Source: an uncultured Bacteroidales bacterium
GTDB lineage: Bacteria > Bacteroidota > Bacteroidia > Bacteroidales > UBA932
DNA: 6,543 nt
Reading direction: 5' to 3'
NCBI GenBank assembly: GCA_946062035.1
Contig: CAMGTS010000073.1
Coordinates: 1-6,543 of the forward strand
A program made the translations under genes and the position numbers. Positions 1-5,041 of this stretch are shown here, piece after piece (the stretch's first letter is position 1; every line of letters begins with the position of its first letter). The notes under the pieces were generated by a model, which did not search any database, was not told where the DNA came from, and saw nothing but the letters and a program-made list of their open reading frames with translations.

Positions 1-593
1 CTGATTACAGGATTCTTGAATCTGTCGGACTGAAGTTTCGCCCAAGCCTCGACCTGGTTTGAAGGAATGTCTTCTGTATAGACAGTCTCATCAAAAGAGG
101 TGAAAGCGTTTGATCCCTCCGCTCCCATCGCAGCCATCATCTTATCATACTCGTTAGCTACGAAATATCCGGAAGCGGCATACGAAAGCGAGTCGATGTA
201 GGCGTACTGCGCCTTTCTCTCCTCAGGATCGGTAAGGGTCCTGTATTTCTCATATGCTGCTTCGATGCTGTCCAATAAAGGTTTTTCCGCCTCATAATTG
301 ACAGTACCGAAATTAGTGGTGCCCTTAAACATAAGGTGCTCCAGGTAGTGAGAGAGGCCGGTCGTCTCGTGCGGATCGTTTTTACTGCCGGTTCTCACAG
401 CTATATAGGTCTGGATTCTCGGTTCTTTTTTTGTTACAGAAAGGTAAACTTTCAGTCCGTTGTCAAGGGTATATATCCTTGTATTCGTAGGATCGCCCTT
501 TACGGTCTCGTAATCCTTAGCGCCGCAAGAAGCGAGCAAAAACGCCGCACAAGTGCAGAATGTAAGGATTAACGCATTTTTCAGATTTTTCAT
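1..593 (-). CDS. M16 family zinc peptidase, lipoprotein (partial, C-terminus beyond left edge)
   Basis: This is an insulinase/pitrilysin-type (M16) metallopeptidase of which the first 197 residues are visible; the frame is open to base 1. It starts at the ATG whose complement is at 591-593. Residues 1-23 form a lipoprotein signal (Lys-Asn-Leu-Lys, a hydrophobic stretch, then the lipobox LASC with Cys23), so the product should be anchored in the envelope. The inverted zinc motif HYLEH lies at 82-86 (His82 and His86 bind zinc, Glu85 is catalytic), followed by LMFKGT, a hallmark of the family. Residues about 100-150 form a charged, probably helical insert (AEKPLLDSIEAAYEKYR and onward), which I recall from Bacteroidota M16 proteins. 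It is followed by the conserved GAEGSNAFTSFDETVY block at 157-172. The third zinc ligand, a Glu further on, falls outside the window. Family members of this type are usually 900-1000 residues or about half that. Lys26-Asp27 just after the lipid Cys might contribute to surface export, but this is speculative. The gene is divergent from the DUF1573 gene. Confidence 0.93.
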   Translation of the reverse strand, partial: MKNLKNALILTFCTCAAFLLASCGAKDYETVKGDPTNTRIYTLDNGLKVYLSVTKKEPRIQTYIAVRTGSKNDPHETTGLSHYLEHLMFKGTTNFGTVNYEAEKPLLDSIEAAYEKYRTLTDPEERKAQYAYIDSLSYAASGYFVANEYDKMMAAMGAEGSNAFTSFDETVYTEDIPSNQVEAWAKLQSDRFKNPVI

Positions 594-679
594 AATGAAT
601 TATGTTAATGTATTGTCACAAACTGTTCAGCCACAACAGCGAGCAAGATAGTAAAAGTCAGGAGAAATTAGTCGCCGGC

Positions 680-711
680 CAAATAGATGGACAATTCGAG
701 TATCTATCAAA
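680..711 (-). promoter_or_regulatory. Candidate Bacteroidota promoter for the M16 peptidase gene
   Basis: Read on the minus strand there is a TTTG at 711-708, a 20-nt spacer, and TCTATTTG at 687-680. This resembles the Bacteroidota sigma-ABfr consensus (TTTG, about 19-21 nt, TAnnTTTG), with one mismatch in the -7 element. Transcription would begin near 674, giving a leader of about 80 nt to the ATG at 593. The call rests on pattern matching only. Confidence 0.45.
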
Positions 712-720
712 AACTTGCAC

Positions 721-728
721 TATTTTTG
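721..728 (+). promoter_or_regulatory. Candidate -7 promoter element for the DUF1573 gene
   Basis: TATTTTTG followed by CAC matches the Bacteroidota -7 consensus TAnnTTTG exactly. The -33 side is weak (TTCG at 695-698, 22 nt away). It sits 41-48 bases before the ATG at 769, which leaves a leader of roughly 35 nt. If correct, it rules out the in-frame TTG at 715 as a start, because that codon lies upstream of the element. Confidence 0.5.
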
Positions 729-768
729 CACGGATGCGCATATAGGCGACATTACACAAATTCAAAGT

Positions 769-1869
769 ATGAACACATTTAGAAGAAACACGGCCGTTTT
801 ACTCTGTATAATCTTTATCATCAGTGCATTCAGCATAGATAGAGCTTATGCCCAGACGGGGCATAAAGTCTCTTTGAAATTCGATAAGGTAACCCATAAC
901 TTCGGTAGGATATCTATTGACGCAGGCCCTCAAGAGTGCGAGTTCTCTTACACTAACATATCGGATAAACCTGTGGTAATCAACAATATACTATCATCCT
1001 GCGGTTGTTCTGTTCCGGATTGGTCCAAAGCGCCGATCATGCCTGGTAAGAGCGGCAAGATAAAGGTTACATATATGAACGACCAAGGAGCATACCCGTT
1101 CGACAAGAGCCTTACGGTATATGTCTCGTCATCCGCAAAGCCTGTACTTCTGAGAATTACGGGAGTAGTTTACGAAAAAGGCAAGTCCCTTGCCGAGATG
1201 TTTCCCGCCAAGTTCGGACCTTTAGGGATGAGAAGCGCCGTGCAAAACGGAGGGCAAATCGAGCAAGGACTGTCAAAATCAAACAGCGAGAACATCGTCA
1301 ATCTCTCGTCCCAAAAAGTCAGCGTTAAATTCGACAAAGTTTCCGCCGGTCTGAAAATCAGCATAAATCCAAAGGTCATAGAACCAGGCGAAAGCGCGAC
1401 TATTTCATACACGATAGATACTAAGGCGAATGAGAGTTGGGGCAGGACACGACACTCAGCGTCTTTTGTATGCAATGGAGTGGAAGTGCCGGACAAGTTT
1501 GTTATCGAAAGCGTTATCCTCACACCATACACCACTCTGAGCAAAGAGGAAATCGATTCATCTCCACAGATTTACGCAGACAGGAGCACCGTCGATTTCG
1601 GCAGGACCTCAGTCGGCAAAAAAGTATCGGTGAAATTCAATCTGAACAATCCCGGCAAGAAAGGGCTGAGAATATACAAGGTTGAGACGAACGGAGCTTC
1701 GATGAACGTCAAATGCCCGGGATATGTCCCTGCCGGCAATAAATTCTCTATAGAGGTGACTGTCAATCCGAAAGTCAGAAACAGCGAAGAAGTATTCACT
1801 CTCACATTGATCACGAATTCTCCGGAAAGACCATTAGTAAACCTTTTCATCACCGGAATAGTACAATAG
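769..1869 (+). CDS. Secreted DUF1573 protein with three Ig-like domains
   Basis: This is a 366-residue exported protein of unknown function. The open frame extends back to a TTG at 715, but the ATG at 769 is preferred. It begins a clean signal peptide (basic NTFRRN, hydrophobic 9-22, cleavage probably after AYA at residue 28), and a promoter element overlaps the earlier codons. Residues about 34-133 are a DUF1573 domain: FDKVTHNFGRI, then SYTNISDKPVVINNI, then SSCGC with Cys78 and Cys80, then a Pro-Gly turn (92-93), ending in ITGVV. Residues about 175-250 form a diverged beta-rich repeat (VKFDKVSAGLKI, EPGESATISY). Residues about 266-366 form a third repeat (DRSTVDFGRTSVGKKVSVKF to LFITGIVQ) similar to ASH-type Ig folds. 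Only the first repeat keeps the CGC motif. DUF1573 proteins are abundant in Bacteroidota and are presumed to act in the periplasm or at the cell surface; their ligand is unknown. There is no lipobox and no C-terminal sorting domain. A 117-bp gap separates the gene from meaB, so co-transcription is uncertain. Confidence 0.9.
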   Translation: MNTFRRNTAVLLCIIFIISAFSIDRAYAQTGHKVSLKFDKVTHNFGRISIDAGPQECEFSYTNISDKPVVINNILSSCGCSVPDWSKAPIMPGKSGKIKVTYMNDQGAYPFDKSLTVYVSSSAKPVLLRITGVVYEKGKSLAEMFPAKFGPLGMRSAVQNGGQIEQGLSKSNSENIVNLSSQKVSVKFDKVSAGLKISINPKVIEPGESATISYTIDTKANESWGRTRHSASFVCNGVEVPDKFVIESVILTPYTTLSKEEIDSSPQIYADRSTVDFGRTSVGKKVSVKFNLNNPGKKGLRIYKVETNGASMNVKCPGYVPAGNKFSIEVTVNPKVRNSEEVFTLTLITNSPERPLVNLFITGIVQ

Positions 1870-1912
1870 GCCGCAATGCGGAAAGGCTGCGGCAATATGG
1901 TGAAACCGCCGC
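1870..1912 (+). terminator. GC-rich inverted repeats after the DUF1573 gene (weak terminator candidate)
   Basis: Directly after the stop codon, GCCGCA (1870-1875) can pair with TGCGGC (1888-1893). A smaller hairpin, CCGCA/TGCGG with a one-base centre, lies at 1871-1881. GCGGC at 1889-1893 could instead pair with GCCGC at 1908-1912. These pairings exclude one another. No T-run follows, so an intrinsic terminator is not well supported; the stems may instead protect the mRNA 3' end. Confidence 0.25.
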
Positions 1913-1942
1913 GTCATATAGGGCAGACTTCAGGAAATTTGA

Positions 1943-1950
1943 TAAATTTG
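1943..1950 (+). promoter_or_regulatory. Candidate -7 promoter element for meaB
   Basis: TAAATTTG matches the Bacteroidota -7 consensus TAnnTTTG exactly and ends 36 bases before the meaB ATG, so the leader would be about 30 nt. No TTTG or TTG is found at the expected -33 spacing, and the surroundings are AT-rich, so a chance match is possible. Confidence 0.4.
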
Positions 1951-1986
1951 GGACAAATCATACAGAACACATAAAAAGATTCAGTT

Positions 1987-3135
1987 ATGAGCGTAACAAC
2001 AGAAGATTGGCCGCCGAAGTGCGATGGACAACACGATACAGCGTTGGTTGTGAATGACGGAGTAGCGCAGCCGCCTACCGTCAATCCATATATCAAGAAC
2101 TTTTACAAGAAAAAACCGTCGGTCCTTACCGCTAAGGAATATCTGAAAGGAATCTTTGCAGGAGACCGCTCAATCCTCGGCAAGGCGATTACTATTGTAG
2201 AGAGCAACCTCCCCGCTCACCGTGCAATCGCAAGAGAGATAATCATCGGTTGTCAGGAGAAAATTGTAAAAAGTAAGATCCGCACGATGCGTATCGGTAT
2301 CACGGGAGTACCTGGTGCAGGTAAAAGTACGTTTATCGAGGCTTTCGGAGGATATATCACCGGTTCGGGGCACAAACTTGCGGTCCTTGCGATAGATCCG
2401 TCAAGTGAAAGGAGCAACGGCAGCATTCTCGGTGACAAGACAAGGATGGAGACCCTGACGACAGACCCTAACGCATTCATCAGGCCCTCGCCAAGCGCAG
2501 GGTCATTGGGGGGTGTGACAAGAAAGACAAGAGAGTCAATTATCCTTTGTGAAGCGGCAGGATATGATGTGGTATTCATCGAGACCGTGGGAGTCGGTCA
2601 GAGCGAGATCGCAGTCCACTCGATGAGCGACTTTTTCCTACTATTGATGCTTTCGGGAGCGGGAGACGATCTTCAAGGAATCAAAAGGGGTATTATGGAG
2701 ATGAGCGACCTGATTGCCATAACCAAGGCCGATGGAAGCAACGAGGACAAGGCTGAAGGGGCGAAAGCTCTATATGCCAACGCATTGCACCTCTTTCCTC
2801 CAACCGACAGCGGATGGATTCCTACAGCCGTGACATCCTCTGCTGTAACCAAGAAAGGACTTCCTGAAATTCTTAAGATAATCGAGGACTACTTCAAACT
2901 TGTAAAAGGCAACGGATATTACGACTTCAAACGCCGTCAGCAGGCCAAGTACTGGATGTATGAGACTATAAACGAATCACTACGCAACGACTTCTATGAC
3001 AACCCTGTCGTGGATAAGGCGTTGAAAAAGTATGAGAATCAGGTCCTTTCAGGCAATGTCGACTCTTTTATGGCGGCGGAAAGCCTTCTCGACATCTACG
3101 AGGAAGAGCGCGATAAGGGACGGTCCTCAAAATAG
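1987..3135 (+). CDS. meaB: Methylmalonyl-CoA mutase-associated GTPase MeaB (ArgK/YgfD family)
   Basis: MeaB is a cytoplasmic G3E/SIMIBI-class GTPase. It gates delivery of adenosylcobalamin to methylmalonyl-CoA mutase and protects the enzyme from inactivation, in propionate/succinate metabolism. The protein has 382 residues, longer than the roughly 330 of many MeaB proteins because of about 45 extra N-terminal residues; a similar extension is, as far as I recall, usual in Bacteroidota. An N-terminal helical region (about 46-95, including VESNLPAH) precedes the Walker A loop GVPGAGKST at 107-115. Next come the family blocks IDPSSERSNGSILGDKTRME (136-155) and RPSPSAGSLGGV (166-177), then IETVGVGQSE (198-207, switch region). 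The base-recognition motif is TKAD (246-249), with Thr in place of the usual Asn of NKxD. The C-terminal part (about 310-380, YWMYETINE onward) matches the dimerisation arm. The ATG at 1987 is the natural start; no strong Shine-Dalgarno is seen. The gene runs into the transporter gene 18 nt downstream, which suggests an operon. No mutase gene is present nearby in this window. Confidence 0.96.
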   Translation: MSVTTEDWPPKCDGQHDTALVVNDGVAQPPTVNPYIKNFYKKKPSVLTAKEYLKGIFAGDRSILGKAITIVESNLPAHRAIAREIIIGCQEKIVKSKIRTMRIGITGVPGAGKSTFIEAFGGYITGSGHKLAVLAIDPSSERSNGSILGDKTRMETLTTDPNAFIRPSPSAGSLGGVTRKTRESIILCEAAGYDVVFIETVGVGQSEIAVHSMSDFFLLLMLSGAGDDLQGIKRGIMEMSDLIAITKADGSNEDKAEGAKALYANALHLFPPTDSGWIPTAVTSSAVTKKGLPEILKIIEDYFKLVKGNGYYDFKRRQQAKYWMYETINESLRNDFYDNPVVDKALKKYENQVLSGNVDSFMAAESLLDIYEEERDKGRSSK

Positions 3136-3153
3136 CCTTTAAGCGTCGGGAAA

Positions 3154-4269
3154 TTGGAAGAAATAGCTGAGATAGTTTGGGAAGCGTTGAAAAACGGTGC
3201 GCTGATAACATGTCTGGTTATCACGCTGATGCTTCTTATAGAGTATCTGAATATTGAAAATAAGGGGCGCTACCTTGCAAACCTCAAAGTATCAAAGGTA
3301 AAGCAGATCGCTTTAGCCTGTGTTCTCGGAATCATTCCAGGCTGCATCGGAGGGTTTGCCGCCGTGAGCCTGTACACTCATGGTATCCTTTGCTTTGGCG
3401 CATTATGCTCCGCGATGATTTGCTCATTAGGCGACGAGTCTTTTGCGATCATCGGAACAATGCCCCTGACATATCTACGGCTCATTGGAACGCTGATTAT
3501 CATCGCGATTGTTACTGGGTTCGTAGTGGAAGCGGCAAGAAATGCGTTGGCAAAAAAAAAGGCGGAAACACCGCATGATTCCAATCACGGTCTTTGCTCT
3601 ACCCAATATGAGATTCACGAGAAGGAAACCGACTGCGTCCCTTCGATTTTCAAAGGAAGTTCCTATGCAGTATTGCGGACCCCGAGCAAAGAGAGGATAA
3701 TATTGCTTATAGGTATCATACTCTTTATAGCAGCCTTGTTTACAGGAATTTTAGAAGAGCACTCACACGAATCGGAAAGGAGCGGAAACATCAATATTTT
3801 CAGGGAGCAATGGCTTAATTATATTTTCGGTATAGTGTCGATATTCACTCTGCTGATGACCGCAACAGCGAAGGAGCACTTCATCAAAGAGCATATCTGG
3901 AGTCATATAATTAAGAAGCACCTGATAATGATTTTCTTATGGACATTTGTAGCACTCATTGTCTGCAAGATTATCACTGTCAATCTTGATGTCAGCAGGT
4001 ATATAAGCGATTACATGCCGGCGGTCATTCTGCTCGCCGCCTTGATCGGACTTATTCCCGAATCCGGACCGCATCTGATATTCGTGGTATTGTGCGCAAG
4101 CGGAGCACTGCCGTTTTATGTCCTGCTTGCAAGCTCGGTCTCACAGCAGGGGCACGTCTCGCTTCCTCTTTTGGCCGAGAGCAAAAAGAACTGGCTGTGT
4201 GCGAAGATTATATGTGCGGCAATAGCCTTTACCGCCGGAATGTGTGCGATGATGCTCTCAACGCTATAG
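3154..4269 (+). CDS. 10-TM putative heavy-metal/manganese exporter (ArsP_2/DUF2899-like permease)
   Basis: This is a 371-residue inner-membrane protein with about ten predicted helices, roughly at 14-32, 52-75, 78-95, 107-126, 182-199, 221-238, 256-274, 288-303, 306-328 and 347-368. The two halves carry related signatures: IIPGCIGGF (60-68), SLYTHG (72-77), FGAL (81-84) and GDES (93-96) in the first; LIPESGPH (300-307), SGALPF (316-321) and QQGH (331-334) in the second. These match the family annotated as putative manganese transporter or 10-TM heavy-metal exporter; the substrate has not been shown here. A hydrophilic loop at 130-180 contains three His, two Cys and many acidic residues, and EEHSHESE at 201-208 is another possible metal-binding patch. 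The start is TTG at 3154. There is no in-frame ATG before codon 26, which lies inside the first helix, and the frame upstream closes at the meaB stop. The gap to meaB is 18 nt and the two genes share a frame, so translational coupling is likely. A run of nine A (3552-3560) lies within the coding sequence. Confidence 0.85.
   Translation: MEEIAEIVWEALKNGALITCLVITLMLLIEYLNIENKGRYLANLKVSKVKQIALACVLGIIPGCIGGFAAVSLYTHGILCFGALCSAMICSLGDESFAIIGTMPLTYLRLIGTLIIIAIVTGFVVEAARNALAKKKAETPHDSNHGLCSTQYEIHEKETDCVPSIFKGSSYAVLRTPSKERIILLIGIILFIAALFTGILEEHSHESERSGNINIFREQWLNYIFGIVSIFTLLMTATAKEHFIKEHIWSHIIKKHLIMIFLWTFVALIVCKIITVNLDVSRYISDYMPAVILLAALIGLIPESGPHLIFVVLCASGALPFYVLLASSVSQQGHVSLPLLAESKKNWLCAKIICAAIAFTAGMCAMMLSTL
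3552..3560 (+). repeat. A9 homopolymer inside the transporter gene
   Basis: Nine consecutive A encode the end of Ala133 and Lys134-Lys136 of the transporter, just after its fourth predicted helix. One extra A gives a stop (TGA at 3576-3578 in present coordinates) within about ten codons. Loss of one A gives a frame that closes near 3700. Either change would leave only the first four helices. Confidence 0.95.
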
Positions 4270-4403
4270 ACAGTTTCATTGCATTAAGGTTTTGCTATAG
4301 AGGTAATTACAGAACTGAGAAGAGTGGCCGTATAAGGATGGAAGGGTTTACAAAAGAGTTCGTAAAAACAAATAACAATTTATAAACACATAATATCTAT
4401 ACC

Positions 4404-4781
4404 ATGAAAAAAACAGTGGCAAGTCCTAAGGCCCCTAAAGCCATAGGCACTTACAGTCAGGCGATTATCGCAGACAATACGATTTATGTTTCAGGACAGC
4501 TTCCTATTGACCCGGCTACAGGCGAAATGCCGGCGGAGTTCAAGGCTCAGGCGGCTCAGTCATTCAGAAATCTTAAGAATATTCTTGAGGATGGCGGTTT
4601 CGCTATGTCAGATGTAGTAAAGGTTACGGTCTATCTTCAGGATCTCGCAAATTTCGCCGCTCTCAACGAAGTGTACACAGAGTTTTTCAGCGAGCCGTAC
4701 CCTGCAAGAGTAGCGTTTCAGGCCGCGGCACTCCCGAAGGGAGCTTTGATCGAGGCCGATGCCATAGCGGTCAAAGCTTAG
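4404..4781 (+). CDS. ridA: RidA family reactive intermediate/imine deaminase
   Basis: This is a member of the YjgF/YER057c/UK114 family, 125 residues, the usual length. RidA is a cytoplasmic homotrimer with active sites between subunits. It hydrolyses 2-aminoacrylate and related enamine/imine products of PLP enzymes such as threonine dehydratase to 2-oxo acids and ammonia. Visible landmarks are YSQAI with Tyr17, VSGQLPIDPATG (29-40), KVTVYLQDLANF (73-84), and the signature YPARVAFQAAALPKGALIE (99-117). Arg102 and Glu117 correspond to the Arg105 and Glu120 active-site residues of the E. coli protein. The commonly seen GPYSQA is GTYSQA here. The ATG at 4404 is well placed, after an A/T-rich leader without a Shine-Dalgarno. 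The 134-bp gap after the transporter gene contains no clear promoter consensus or hairpin, so both readthrough and an undetected promoter remain possible. The gene converges on rho. Confidence 0.96.
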   Translation: MKKTVASPKAPKAIGTYSQAIIADNTIYVSGQLPIDPATGEMPAEFKAQAAQSFRNLKNILEDGGFAMSDVVKVTVYLQDLANFAALNEVYTEFFSEPYPARVAFQAAALPKGALIEADAIAVKA

Positions 4782-4785
4782 CGAA

Positions 4786-5004
4786 TCACTTGCGGCAGAC
4801 ACGCACGTAGTGAACATTAGTTTTCTTCTGCGAAGCGGAACTTCCCGTATAAGAATCAATGCCCCCTGCAACAGCGGTAGAACTCCAATAACATGGAATG
4901 GTTTTGCCGCTCGATGGCAGGGCGTCAACAATATCTGACAAGATAGAGGTATACTGATTGCAGGCAGGAAGATACCAGACCAAATCCTCAGTCCTGAAAT
5001 TCAA
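4786..5004 (-). pseudogene. C-terminal remnant of an Lcl/DUF1566-like surface protein
   Basis: On the minus strand a frame opens after a stop at 5062-5064, inside the end of rho, and closes at TGA 4786-4788. From about 5004 downward it reads like the tail of a Bacteroidota protein with a C-terminal Lcl (DUF1566, Fibrobacter major paralogous) domain: VWYLPACNQY, then CYWSSTAV, then NVHYVRVCRK at the end. Such domains normally need over 100 residues and follow a signal peptide and other surface-protein domains, all absent here. The only start is a weak TTG at 5002-5004, and further extension would overlap rho in a different frame. I therefore read it as a 5'-truncated remnant left by deletion or recombination between ridA and rho. 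Expression as a 72-residue protein cannot be excluded. The domain call comes from motif recognition only. Confidence 0.6.
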
Positions 5005-5041
5005 GGACGATCTGACAGTTCCCGCCAGCCGACAATCAGGC

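Noticed and set aside
336..572. A 78-codon plus-strand frame in the first 600 bases
   Set aside because: It is antisense to the M16 peptidase, whose lipobox and HYLEH motif are clear. The translation has no family features.
715..768. Upstream TTG start for the DUF1573 protein
   Set aside because: It would put 18 non-signal-like residues ahead of a good signal peptide, and it lies before the best promoter element (721-728).
1870..1986. Adenosylcobalamin riboswitch ahead of meaB
   Set aside because: The gap is only 117 bases, no B12-box-like sequence is seen, and the candidate promoter leaves a leader of about 30 nt.
4092..4385. A 97-codon plus-strand frame overlapping the end of the transporter gene
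   Set aside because: Most of it is a shadow of the last two transporter helices in another frame, and the tail shows no domain.
4826..4840. Six-base-pair hairpin with a GAA loop (TTCTGC/GCGGAA) between ridA and rho
   Set aside because: It contains one G-T pair, has no T-run on either side, and falls inside the Lcl-like remnant frame, so it is not a convincing terminator.
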